A stretch of 64,000 nucleotides of DNA from Helicobacter pylori (GTDB lineage Bacteria; Campylobacterota; Campylobacteria; Campylobacterales; Helicobacteraceae). The translations under genes and the position numbers were made by a program. Under the pieces are notes generated by a model, which was not told where the DNA came from, made no database searches, and worked only from the letters and a program-made list of their open reading frames with translations. Positions 26,326 to 35,263 of the stretch are shown in pieces; the stretch's first letter is position 1; each line of letters opens with the position of its first letter. The stretch is taken from positions 620,001-684,000 of the forward strand of contig NZ_CP122954.1 in NCBI RefSeq assembly GCF_030323545.1, written 5' to 3'.

Positions 26326-27129
26326 TTAGGGTTTGTTAATAGAGTTATAAAGTTCTTGTTTGTTTTCAAAAAATAGAATTTCTAATTCTTTTTCCCTATG
26401 TTTATGTTTCACATTTATATGCTTACTCTCAAAGGCTTTAAGAATTAGTGGTGTTAAACCTTCTTTTTTAAATTGATTTTCTTCTTTTGTGGAATAAGAT
26501 AGATTATTGTTGTATTTTATGGGAACAAGTTCAATCAAATATTGTTTATCTTCTTTTTTTAAAGCATATTCAAACTCAAAAACAATACGATTGTAATGTT
26601 TAGTGTTATCACTTATAAAATCTTCTCGAATAAAATCTACATTAACACACTCGCAACCTATATGAATAGACAACTCATTATTATCATTAGTAGTAAAAAA
26701 AAGATAGAAAGCGTAAGAAAAATTTTTAGGATACCTACTGTCTTTGAGATAACTCTTTAGATTAGGATTGATATTATAAGAGCTATCTTTGAAAAATACA
26801 GATAACAGACCGCTATCTAAAAGAGAGTTTTTAACAATAAAAATTTTCTTTGTTTTTGGTGCAATATGTTTATAGTAAAAAATTGTAGGTTTCCATAAAT
26901 TATTATCATTACTTTTAGGATCAGATGAAATTTTAGGATCAAGTGAGACAGTATAGCCTTCATTTTTTAAATATGCCATTAAAAGTTCAGTACCACTTAA
27001 TTTAGAAAAAAACATTTTGCTATCTTTTTCACTGCTAATAACAGGCATAAAACACTCATTCCCATTATCTGCGTTTTCCATTTCTTCAGATCCTACAACC
27101 ATGCTATTATCATCAAATCTCACTGCCAT
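26326..27129 (-). CDS. Unrecognised protein co-transcribed with xerH
   Basis: This is a 267-residue soluble protein with no family I recognise. It has an acidic N-terminus, no signal peptide and no membrane segment. It is rich in N, K, Y, F and S, reflecting a base composition more AT-rich than its neighbours. The middle (about residues 60-190) alternates strand-like and helix-like segments. A basic KHKHREKELE run lies near the C-terminus. ATG 27129 has AAAGGA six bases upstream. The stop touches the xerH start codon. Its place between difH and xerH suggests either an accessory role in Xer recombination or insertion of foreign DNA at this locus. Confidence 0.75.
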   Translation of the reverse strand: MAVRFDDNSMVVGSEEMENADNGNECFMPVISSEKDSKMFFSKLSGTELLMAYLKNEGYTVSLDPKISSDPKSNDNNLWKPTIFYYKHIAPKTKKIFIVKNSLLDSGLLSVFFKDSSYNINPNLKSYLKDSRYPKNFSYAFYLFFTTNDNNELSIHIGCECVNVDFIREDFISDNTKHYNRIVFEFEYALKKEDKQYLIELVPIKYNNNLSYSTKEENQFKKEGLTPLILKAFESKHINVKHKHREKELEILFFENKQELYNSINKP

Positions 27130-27152
27130 ATTTTTCCTTTAAAAATTCATTT

Positions 27153-27180
27153 AGTTATGAAAACTGCACTTTTCAAACTT
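27153..27180. other. difH: difH-like Xer recombination site
   Basis: The left arm AGTTATGAAAA (27153-27163) and the right arm TTTTCAAACTT (27170-27180) flank a 6-base centre, CTGCAC. The right arm matches the reverse complement of the left arm at 8 of 11 positions, with the inner TGAAAA/TTTTCA perfect. Two 11-bp arms around 6 bases is the dif layout. It lies 23 bases upstream of a gene that directly precedes xerH, as expected for the H. pylori site. Confidence 0.8.
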
Positions 27181-27192
27181 TTAAATCAAACC

Positions 27193-27198
27193 ATTATA
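27193..27198 (-). promoter_or_regulatory. Extended -10 driving the xerH operon through difH
   Basis: The minus strand reads TGG-TATAAT, an ideal extended -10. The predicted start near 27186 lies about 6 bases before difH, so the whole dif site would sit at about +7 to +34 in the leader of the unknown gene and xerH. Confidence 0.6.
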
Positions 27199-27266
27199 CC
27201 ACGCTACGCCACTAACCACAATATCAAATTCCAAATAAGTCCCCCCTTTTTTAAGTACCAATTTTT

Positions 27267-28439
27267 TTATCCCTTTGATTTGACAAAGCGAGCGATGCGT
27301 TCAATCCCCTTTTCAATCTGTTCTTCTGAGCATGCAAAAGACAAGCGAATATAACCTTCCAATCCAAAAGCCTTTCCAGGCACTAACGCCACGCCTTCTT
27401 TTTCTAACAACTCATGGCAAAATCGCATCGAATCCCCCCCACAAAGACCGCCAATGTTGATAAACAGATAAAACGCCCCATCAGGTTTTAAAGCACTCAG
27501 CCCTCCAATCGCATTAATTTTTGCGTGGGCTAAATGACAGCGCTTCTCAAAAGCCTGACGCATCGTTTCAATTTCTTTATCCACCAACCCTTCAAGCGCC
27601 ACAATAGAAGCCATTTGCGTGATAGAATTGATATTGGAAGTGCATTGGCTTTGCAAGTTATTCATCAATTTGACTAATTTTTTATCCTTGCTCGCCGCAT
27701 AGCCCATACGCCAACCCGTCATCGCCACTGACTTACTCAAGCCATTAATGGTAACGGTGCGTTTGTTCATCTCTTCACTCACCGCCGCACAAGAAACAAA
27801 CTCCCCCTTATAAACAAGCTTTTCATAAATTTCATCGCTAAGCACCCAAACTTTGGTGTCTTTCAAAACTTTGCCCAAAGCCTCTAATTCCGCCTTGCTA
27901 TAAAGCATGCCGGTAGGGTTTGATGGGGTGGTGAGAATGAGCATTTTCGTTTTGGGGCTTAAGGCGTCTTTAAGTTGCTTGGGGGTGATTTTAAAATGAC
28001 TTTTTTCATCGGTTTGAATGAATTGACTCACCCCTCCGCTGTATTTCACAAGCTCAGGGTAAGTTACCCAAAAAGGCACAGGGATAATCACTTCATCGCC
28101 CTCCCCTATTAAGGCCTGAATCGCATTGAACAGGCTCTGCTTAGCGCCGTTGCTCACTAGAATTTCACTCAGCTCATAATCCAAGTTGTTTTCTTTTTTC
28201 AATTTAAAAGCGATCGCTTTTAATAGTTCTGGAATCCCAGCCACCGGCGTGTATTTGGTGAAGCCGTCATTTAGGGCTTTTATAGCCGCATCTTTAATCG
28301 CTTGCGGGGTGTCAAAATCAGGCTCGCCCGCTGAAAAACTTAAAATATCTTTTCCTTGCGATTTCAATTCTTTAGCGAGCGTGCTGATAGCGATCGTTGT
28401 GGATTCTGAAAGGGATTGGATTTTAGAGGAATATAACAT
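27267..28439 (-). CDS. aspB: Class I aspartate aminotransferase
   Basis: This 390-residue PLP enzyme of aminotransferase fold type I interconverts aspartate/oxaloacetate and glutamate/2-oxoglutarate. The PLP lysine is in NGLSKSVAMTGWRMGY near residue 234. TTPSNPTGMLY near 165 holds the substrate/PLP asparagine, and VLSDEIYEKLVY holds the ring-binding aspartate. The start is ATG 28439. It is a single gene between the horF and xerH regions; the 137 bases after it hold the xerH-operon promoter and difH. Confidence 0.92.
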   Translation of the reverse strand: MLYSSKIQSLSESTTIAISTLAKELKSQGKDILSFSAGEPDFDTPQAIKDAAIKALNDGFTKYTPVAGIPELLKAIAFKLKKENNLDYELSEILVSNGAKQSLFNAIQALIGEGDEVIIPVPFWVTYPELVKYSGGVSQFIQTDEKSHFKITPKQLKDALSPKTKMLILTTPSNPTGMLYSKAELEALGKVLKDTKVWVLSDEIYEKLVYKGEFVSCAAVSEEMNKRTVTINGLSKSVAMTGWRMGYAASKDKKLVKLMNNLQSQCTSNINSITQMASIVALEGLVDKEIETMRQAFEKRCHLAHAKINAIGGLSALKPDGAFYLFINIGGLCGGDSMRFCHELLEKEGVALVPGKAFGLEGYIRLSFACSEEQIEKGIERIARFVKSKG

Positions 28440-28556
28440 GCTTAATCCTTGTTAAATTTTTGAACTATCATAACATGATCAAAAAGATTTTAATTCTAAT
28501 TTTCAAAAAACTTTAAAAAATGTTTCAAAAGAAAGCGGTGGTTTATGCGAGAAAAC

Positions 28557-28578
28557 TCTAATTGAAAATCCAATTAGA
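28557..28578 (-). terminator. Terminator after horF
   Basis: TCTAATTG (28557-28564) and CAATTAGA (28571-28578) form a perfect 8-bp stem. On the minus strand it is followed by GTTTTC. It lies 20 bases after the horF stop, which fits termination of horF. Confidence 0.5.
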
Positions 28579-28597
28579 GAAAAACAAGCGTTTTAAA

Positions 28598-29410
28598 TCA
28601 GAAATTGTAACGATACCCTACATAAAGGCTGTATTGACGGCGGTAAGTGAAGCTCAAATTCCCATGGTTAAAATAATAAACATTGATAGTAGGAATCTTC
28701 ACGCCAAAGTCAAATTCTTGATGCTGGCCAATATGGGTGCGAATCCCTAAATTAAAAAGGAACTGGAAAATCGCCGGATCAAGGCTATAAGAGGTGTGCT
28801 TATAAGGGCTTTTAGTTTCCAAAAAGGCCCCTGTCGTATTACCCCAAGAGTTACCCGCGATTTGAGCCCCAAAAAAGAAACCAAAACTCGCGTCTTCTTT
28901 ATTAATGACATTGTATAAAGTGTCAATACCCACACCATAAGTGAACATGTCAGACAAATTGCCCATAGTCCCTACTTTGGTCGCACATGGCTCATTGAGT
29001 TTGCACACCCCACCATTATCTGATGTTAAAGCATTCGCTCCAAACACGGCATGCCCATAATCCATAAAGCCGTAATAACGGGCACCAAACCATCTCTTCT
29101 CTCCAAAAAACTGCTTATAACCCACAGTAAGCCCTAAGCCTTGCATAACGGCCAGATAGTCGGTTTTACCCACAGGGAACTTAGGATAGTTAAATTCACT
29201 GCTCTTTGGGGGGTTTTTAACGCTTTGCGAAGCCTGACCGACTTGATAGCTGATCCCCAAATACCAAGCGTTTTTCTCGCCTTTCACTGCTTTATAGTCT
29301 TTTGGCTTTTCCAATTGCTTTTGCACTTCTGTGCTACCTTCTGCTGCCACAAGACTATGACCTAACACTACCGATAAACAGAGCGTTTTAAACACTACAA
29401 ACTTTTTCAT
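28598..29410 (-). CDS. horF: Hor-family outer membrane protein
   Basis: This 270-residue protein has a signal peptide (cleavage near LVAA-EGS, about residue 23) and a C-terminal barrel strand YRRQYSLYVGYRYNF with the terminal F of H. pylori outer membrane proteins. The paired cysteines (VCKLNEPCATK) and the FNLGIRTHIGQHQEFDFGVKIP segment are typical of Hop/Hor proteins. Locus position (next to aspB) suggests HorF; the name is from memory. Function is unknown. The upstream gap holds AT-rich -10-like sequence near 29440-29450. Confidence 0.8.
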   Translation of the reverse strand: MKKFVVFKTLCLSVVLGHSLVAAEGSTEVQKQLEKPKDYKAVKGEKNAWYLGISYQVGQASQSVKNPPKSSEFNYPKFPVGKTDYLAVMQGLGLTVGYKQFFGEKRWFGARYYGFMDYGHAVFGANALTSDNGGVCKLNEPCATKVGTMGNLSDMFTYGVGIDTLYNVINKEDASFGFFFGAQIAGNSWGNTTGAFLETKSPYKHTSYSLDPAIFQFLFNLGIRTHIGQHQEFDFGVKIPTINVYYFNHGNLSFTYRRQYSLYVGYRYNF

Positions 29411-29531
29411 ACAACATTTTTCCTTCTAAAAGTCTACATTTCGTATAATAATAACATAATAATCTATAAAAAACCTAAATTCTTAAGAAAAACACCCCTA
29501 AAACTTAAAATTTTAAATTTTCTAGGGGGTT

Positions 29532-30056
29532 TTAGCGGTTTGGCTCTGCGATTTTTTCTGTTTTTGGGGGGTTTCTTAATTTAACTTTGTTAAGAAAACC
29601 AAAATTGTTTGTAATAAAATCGCTCAATCCTATCTTACCAAAGAAATATTCAATGACAATTTGCTTGAAATCCATAAAAACATGGCTAATGTCTGTAGCT
29701 TTGTTTGTATCAAGCTTTAAATCATCTCCGTGTGCTAGATTGTTGCGGCAGTCAACAATCTGTTGGATTAGATCTTTTTGATAGTTATCATTAAAATAAT
29801 TTTTTGTTTGATCGCATTTTGTCCTAGATAATGAAATTTTAAAAAATTCAGAGAGTTTTTTACAGAGTTTTGTTCCTTGTGGTTTCTTTAAAAAACTTTC
29901 AATAAAACTTTCAATCATGCTAATCAATACAAACATGTCCAAATACAAGTGAATAATTGGATCTTTTTTGTTGATAATGTCTAAAATACTTGCAAGTTGA
30001 AAACCTCTATTATGCTTTAATATTATCTTTAATATAAAAATCAATCCATTTTTCAA
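29532..30056 (-). pseudogene. HEPN-domain half of a frameshifted ApeA-like gene
   Basis: This 174-codon frame is the C-terminal part of what looks like an ApeA-type HEPN ribonuclease. CRNNLAHG (R104, H109 of this frame) is the RxxxxH HEPN catalytic motif, and the preceding helices (MFVLISMIESFIESF) match the HEPN layout. Its first codons overlap, in another frame, the end of the next feature, so the two look like one gene broken by a one-base frameshift near 30010-30030. ApeA-type proteins act in phage defence by cleaving RNA. The motif is visible; the family call is from pattern memory only. It is AT-rich and lies at a variable locus. Confidence 0.6.
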
Positions 30057-30768
30057 GTATTACAGAAAAATTGTCTATCTGTTGGAAATTTATAGCAATC
30101 CCATAAGAATCTATCTCTATGGACTTTTTGTCTTTTTTGTAAGTGTTTCTTATTGCTGTAATGTTTTTATTAGAAAGTTTGAATTGGATATAGTCAATTT
30201 GGATGTCAAACTTAGAATGAGCATAAATCAAAACAAAGAAATTTTTAATCGCTTCAGCAATAAGCACTAATTCTTCAAGGGTTTCAAAAATCATATCACA
30301 TTCCAAAAACAAATCAAATTGATAAGTTAATAAACGATTCTGTCTTTTAGAAAACAATGAATTAAATCTTGCTTTTATCTTGTCTTTTTCATATTTTTGG
30401 GACAAAAAATCATTTTGAATATAAAATGATTGTAAAATAAAATCCTTATTTTTATCTCCATGATAACTTTCACACCCACTTTCATCTACTTTAAATAATG
30501 CATCAGGTAGCAAATGCTTCTTGATCATAAAAAAGCTTTCTAAATAGTTTGTTCTGCAAACAAAACGCTCGCACTTAATTGTTTCTGGATCGATCCAATC
30601 ATCAAACAGCCATTCATAATAGAGCGTGATTGGTGCAGGATACCCTAAAGCATGAACTAAAATAATGCGATCATAAAGCTTGCAAAGAGTGTATCTTTTT
30701 GTGTTATCCACAATATAGAGCGTTTGGTATTGCAAAGAGTGGATCTCTTTAATTTCTCCTAAAACCAA
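30010..30768 (-). pseudogene. N-terminal half of the frameshifted ApeA-like gene, 5'-truncated
   Basis: This 252-codon frame resembles the ApeA N-terminal domain. ILVHALGYPAPITLYYEWLF is followed by a W-rich segment. A segment FETLEELVLIAEAIKNFFVL resembles the conserved helix of that domain, and the end, ILEKWIDFYIKDN, is the usual bridge to the HEPN helices found in the next frame. A stop follows this bridge, but the HEPN half continues in the +1 frame. The frame begins (TTG 30768, no ribosome binding site) in mid-domain and overlaps the end of the restriction gene tail, so the first 40-60 codons of the original gene seem to be missing. Confidence 0.55.
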
Positions 30769-30920
30769 AAAAGAAAATCGGCTAATTCTTTGCCAAGCAT
30801 AGAGAGTTCTTTAAAATCCGGACTCAAAGCGATGCGCGGCACTTCTTTGGCGAGGGAATTTTTGTATTTTTCCAAATAGCCTTTATGGTGTAAAATCGCA
30901 TAAATGTAATAAAAAATCTC
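30759..30920 (-). pseudogene. In-frame 3' tail of the type ISP gene after a premature stop
   Basis: Fifty-three codons directly follow the TAA at 30921-30923 in the same frame and end at TAG 30759. They read EIFYYIYAILHHKGY, then KNSLAKEVPRIAL, and so on, a segment typical of the C-terminal end of type ISP / IIG restriction-methylase proteins. The tail then runs into foreign-looking sequence (about 30770-30785), where the ApeA-like frame begins. Confidence 0.65.
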
Positions 30921-33900
30921 TTATTCAACGATAGCATTATCTCCATAATGCCTCCTGAAGAGGTTGAGCGCGTAGCCGCTAATGGCATAATGGCGATTCC
31001 CCAAATCATCGTAATAATACAAAGGGTAAGCTTGGTTGGGTGAGATCAAAGAACAATCAGAAATAAAATCGCTCACCAGAGCGCTAAAATCCTTACCATT
31101 ACCCGCACCGGTATTGATTACCACATTCTGAGTGCTTTTATCCGGGAAAATTTTTGAAAATTGTCTTTGTCTTTCATTTAAATTTTTATCCCAATAAAGC
31201 CATTGTTTGTTAAAAGGGCGATACAAGGCTAATCTTATGCGATCTTTATGGCTTTCTTGCAGATTTTTATTTTTGATAAATTCTTGTTTCAAAGCACGAG
31301 TCCATGCGATTTTCGTTTTATCGGTGGTGATTTCTTTGTCATTAAGGTGTTTATAAAGATCGCCTGATTTGACGCCTTTAGCGCGTTGTTTGAAAGCTTC
31401 TCTATAACGCTCATTGAAGCGCTCCAAATCAGCGTTATAAGTGTCAATGCATTTTTGCACATTTTGCATTAAAGCGTTTGGAGAAAAGTTATACATCCAA
31501 GGATCACGACCCGTTGCCACGCCCATAGAATTGATGTCAAAAACGCTGTCGTTATTGAGTTTTTTGTCTCTTTTTAAAGGGATGAGTTTGTCAAAAGCGT
31601 CTTCTCTTTGGTTGATCCAATCGCCTTTGTCATTGGGGGTAATCTCACTAAAAGGCACAGATTCCAAATTTTCAAAACCCGCGAGCAAGTTGAGTTTGGC
31701 TTCTCTTTTCAAATAGTCTTCCACTTCATAGTAAAAAATCGTATTATCAGGGGCGCTCTTATCTTTCACAAAAAAGATAATCGCTATCGTCGCCCTGGAT
31801 CCGCTATCAAAGATTTTCCCTCCCTCTTTTTTACAAGTCTCCCCCGAAGTCCTAGTATTCCCCCTCAAATTCAGCACATAAAGATGCGCAAAATCTTTTG
31901 CCACGCATTTCCTAAACCCATCGCCGCTTTTAGAGTCAATGAAACCCCCGTTCACCACAAAGCCTAGCACCCCCTTATCTTTAAGAAGTTCGCTTGCCAT
32001 GTAGATGCTTTGAATGAGCGTGTCTCGTGTGGTATTCCCACTAGCTCTGGAGCTGGAATTTTTGCCGTATTTTTCATAAATACATTTTTCAAGCTTGGGG
32101 TGTGAGAGGTTTTGGTTGTTATCGTTTTCACTTTTTGAGCCGGCTGAATAAGGCGGGTTGCCGATGATGACTCTAATGTTTTGTTTTTCTATGGTGGATT
32201 TGATTTCTTTGTTTTCTTCCAAATCCTTAAAGAGATCGAACACCCCCTTATCGTTTTTTTCTTCTAAATAATCCAGGCTGTCCGTGAGCGCGATGTTTTT
32301 GAAATTTGTTAACGAGCTGTCCCTATTTTGCGCGGCTTGGGTGATATTGATTAAAGCGATATAATACGCCAAAAGCACGATATCAAAAGCGAACAAATTT
32401 TTTTGAAACTTCTCTTTTAAGGCTTCATCGCTAATGAGCGCGTTTTCTTTAGAAAGCAAACGAGCGATAAAACTCCCGGTGCCCGTGAATGGATCAAAAA
32501 TCGTGATGCTTTGATCGTTAAAATCCGTGTTGAAATGCTTTTTCAAAATGCCGTTAGTGGCTCTTAAAATGAAATCCACCACCTCTATGGGCGTATAAAC
32601 GATCCCTAGTTTTTCGCTTTGCTTTCTAAAGGCTTCTTTAAAGAAAGTGTTGTAGAGGTTTTTAATGAGTTCTTGCTGGCTTTTTTGGCTTTTGGCGTGT
32701 GTTGCTTCGGTTTTCACGCTTTCATAGAGGTTTTTAAGATCTTTAGTTTCTCCTTGTAATCCCAGAGTGGAGAGTTTTTCTACCATTTTATCCAGCGTTT
32801 TAGAGATAGGGTTTTTAATATTGTCCCCAAAAATCGCATCAAAAATGGGCTTAGTGATGATGTGAGAGGTAATCATGTCCAAGGCTTCATCTTCTTTGAT
32901 GTTTTGATGGATATTGCCTCTTAAGGAATCCAAAAAGCCGTGGAAAAATTCAGGGTTTTTGTCAAAAATCATTTTCAAGCGGTTGTTCAAGGTTCTTGCG
33001 ATGTTGCCCGTTTTTTTGGTGAAATTTTCCCAATAATTCCTATCCCCTAATTTAGTGGGCATGACATTATACACAGCGTCCGCTAGATCTTGCAATAAGA
33101 TAGCGTCAAAAAGGGTTTTTTCATCGCTTTGCTTTTTTTCATCATCGCTCCCAAAGATTTTGATTTTTTCTTTAAAAGTGGCTTCATCAACCAGGCTTGG
33201 GTCATGGCTTCTTAAGGCTTTTAGCACTTTCCAAATGTTTTTGAAATTGGTGTTATTGACGGCTTCATCTAAGTTTTTAATTTCACTCTCTTCTAAAGCG
33301 ATAGGCAAAATGATATAGCCTCTTTTCTTGTGTTTGGCTTTGCGCATCACCCTACCCACCGCTTGGATAATATCCACCATAGCGCTTTTGCCATCAAAAA
33401 AGACAATGCTATCTAACGCCGGGACATCCACCCCTTCGCTCAAACACCTAGCGTTACTTAAAACCTTGCAAGTGTTAGGCTTGAATTCATTGAGTTCTTC
33501 TAATTTGTCAATCCTGACCTTACAATTCATGGTGCCATCAATGTGATCGATGCTGATTGTTAGGTTTTTAAAACTCTTTTTCTTCAATTCTTCATCATAG
33601 CATTCCATGATCGTTTCAAAGAAGTCTTTAATGTTCTTGCTCGTTTGTATGCTTTTACAAAAGCTTATGGCTCTTTGAGAAGGAGCGGTGTCGTATTTGT
33701 TTTGCAAGTTGTGATCTTCTTTGTTTTCATCATCTAAAACGATTAAATCCTGCTTGGCCAACCCTTTATGAGTGCCAATAATCTTACAAACAAATTCGTT
33801 ATTGATGAGCTTTTTATCCAATTTAGTGCCTTCAGCTTCAAGCCGACTGATCTTTTTATTCACGCTGTTAGTAACGCCGCTTAAATTTTCTTTCCGCACC

Positions 33901-35186
33901 GCTAAAATCATGACTTTGTAGTCTGTCAAGAGATCTAAAGCGATCGCTCTTTCAAAATTGAGCGTATAGATTTCTTCGCCAAAAATACCCGAATCGTCCA
34001 TAGAATAGATAACATTATCGCTCTCTTTGGCTTTAGCTTTAGAGCTTTCGCTATAAACTTTAGGCGTGGCGGTCATATAAAGGCGTTTTTTCGCTTGGAT
34101 ATTTCCATCGCTATGACACAGCGTGAAAGCGTTTTTATCGTCCCTTTCATTACTAGAATACATAGCCCCTACCGTTCTGTGGGCTTCATCGCAAATGATG
34201 AGATCAATTTCGCCCAAACCCACTTCTTGCGCTTCTTGGATACGCAACGCGCTTTGATAAGTTGAAAAGATGATGAAGCGCTTGTTTTCTTTTCGCGCTT
34301 GCTCATAAACGCTTAAAATGTCTTTAAGGTTGGTGGAGGGCTTTTTGGGGAGCTCAGAAAAATTAATATCATCGGTGTCATCATCGTTTTTATTTTTCTT
34401 GCCTTTACCCACTTTATCATCGCTGCACACGATAGAAGCGTAAAAAGGCGCGCTTTTTTCTTGCGCGTATTCTCTAAAAGTTTGAGAAAGCAAAGCGATG
34501 CTTGGCGCTAAAAAAAGCGTGATCTTGGGATCTAAGCTTTCCATAATCTTTAAAGAAGTGTAAGTTTTGCCTGTCCCGCATGCCATAATGAGCTTGCCTC
34601 TGGTGTTTTTAGGGTTAGAAAAATACTCTTTGGTGGCTTTTATCGCTTCTATTTGGTGGGGGCGTGGCTTTTTTTGATCGCATAAGGGGAGTTCGCCTTG
34701 AGTTTGCGTGGGATCGAACTTTTCCCAATCAATCTGAGAATGCATAAAATCCTCTTCAGTGATTTCATCAATATCAATATCAGTTCCCTTGCTTCTGATT
34801 TGTTCAATTTCTTTAAGAGCAGTAGAGGTTAAATTGGAAGTGGAGATGATGATCCCTTTTTTAAACCTAACCTCTTTTACCCCGCTTTGCAATTTATGTA
34901 AAAAAGTCGCAATGTCGGGATATGAGACGCTGTCTTGATGGAATTTGCATTGCACGGCGATGTATTCTTTTGAAGTCGTTGTGATCACTATATCAATCCC
35001 ACGATCGCACTCATTCCCCCTTAATTTCCAATCGTTCCAAAGATCAATAGACTCGTATTCATCAGCGCTGTCATGCTCTTGTAAAAATTGCTTAGAAATT
35101 TTTTCAAACAAGCTCCCTTTATCGTGTGAGTTAGGTATGGCTTGCAATTTTTCTTTGATGAGTTTGTAGGCGCTGATTTCTGACAT
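30921..35186 (-). CDS. Type ISP-like restriction-modification enzyme (nuclease-helicase-methylase), C-terminus cut by a stop
   Basis: This is a single-chain enzyme of 1421 residues. It has an Mrr-like nuclease (about residues 60-115; RGIDIVI and AVQCKF carry the D...QxK site). A superfamily 2 translocase follows (ACGTGKT near 205, CDEAHR near 336, MTATPK near 375). An N6-adenine methylase follows (DPFTGTGSF near 900, GNPPYSAG near 1010), then a target-recognition region. This order matches LlaGI-type ISP enzymes, which methylate one site and translocate before cutting. The second ATG (35186) has AAGG at proper distance; ATG 35192 does not. The frame stops at TAA 30921, yet homologous coding continues in frame for 53 codons, so the protein is probably truncated. 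Activity is uncertain. Confidence 0.85.
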   Translation of the reverse strand: MSEISAYKLIKEKLQAIPNSHDKGSLFEKISKQFLQEHDSADEYESIDLWNDWKLRGNECDRGIDIVITTTSKEYIAVQCKFHQDSVSYPDIATFLHKLQSGVKEVRFKKGIIISTSNLTSTALKEIEQIRSKGTDIDIDEITEEDFMHSQIDWEKFDPTQTQGELPLCDQKKPRPHQIEAIKATKEYFSNPKNTRGKLIMACGTGKTYTSLKIMESLDPKITLFLAPSIALLSQTFREYAQEKSAPFYASIVCSDDKVGKGKKNKNDDDTDDINFSELPKKPSTNLKDILSVYEQARKENKRFIIFSTYQSALRIQEAQEVGLGEIDLIICDEAHRTVGAMYSSNERDDKNAFTLCHSDGNIQAKKRLYMTATPKVYSESSKAKAKESDNVIYSMDDSGIFGEEIYTLNFERAIALDLLTDYKVMILAVRKENLSGVTNSVNKKISRLEAEGTKLDKKLINNEFVCKIIGTHKGLAKQDLIVLDDENKEDHNLQNKYDTAPSQRAISFCKSIQTSKNIKDFFETIMECYDEELKKKSFKNLTISIDHIDGTMNCKVRIDKLEELNEFKPNTCKVLSNARCLSEGVDVPALDSIVFFDGKSAMVDIIQAVGRVMRKAKHKKRGYIILPIALEESEIKNLDEAVNNTNFKNIWKVLKALRSHDPSLVDEATFKEKIKIFGSDDEKKQSDEKTLFDAILLQDLADAVYNVMPTKLGDRNYWENFTKKTGNIARTLNNRLKMIFDKNPEFFHGFLDSLRGNIHQNIKEDEALDMITSHIITKPIFDAIFGDNIKNPISKTLDKMVEKLSTLGLQGETKDLKNLYESVKTEATHAKSQKSQQELIKNLYNTFFKEAFRKQSEKLGIVYTPIEVVDFILRATNGILKKHFNTDFNDQSITIFDPFTGTGSFIARLLSKENALISDEALKEKFQKNLFAFDIVLLAYYIALINITQAAQNRDSSLTNFKNIALTDSLDYLEEKNDKGVFDLFKDLEENKEIKSTIEKQNIRVIIGNPPYSAGSKSENDNNQNLSHPKLEKCIYEKYGKNSSSRASGNTTRDTLIQSIYMASELLKDKGVLGFVVNGGFIDSKSGDGFRKCVAKDFAHLYVLNLRGNTRTSGETCKKEGGKIFDSGSRATIAIIFFVKDKSAPDNTIFYYEVEDYLKREAKLNLLAGFENLESVPFSEITPNDKGDWINQREDAFDKLIPLKRDKKLNNDSVFDINSMGVATGRDPWMYNFSPNALMQNVQKCIDTYNADLERFNERYREAFKQRAKGVKSGDLYKHLNDKEITTDKTKIAWTRALKQEFIKNKNLQESHKDRIRLALYRPFNKQWLYWDKNLNERQRQFSKIFPDKSTQNVVINTGAGNGKDFSALVSDFISDCSLISPNQAYPLYYYDDLGNRHYAISGYALNLFRRHYGDNAIVE

Positions 35187-35221
35187 TTTCATTCCTTAAA
35201 TAGCGGTGTTAAAGTTTTTGT

Positions 35222-35227
35222 ATTATA
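35222..35227 (-). promoter_or_regulatory. -10 element of the type ISP gene
   Basis: The minus strand reads TATAAT about 35 bases before the first ATG, in the 71-base gap after glpC. It would give the restriction gene its own start, separate from the long core operon. Confidence 0.5.
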
Positions 35228-35263
35228 TAAAAAGATGCTAGAAAGTGGGGTTAAAAAGGCTTT

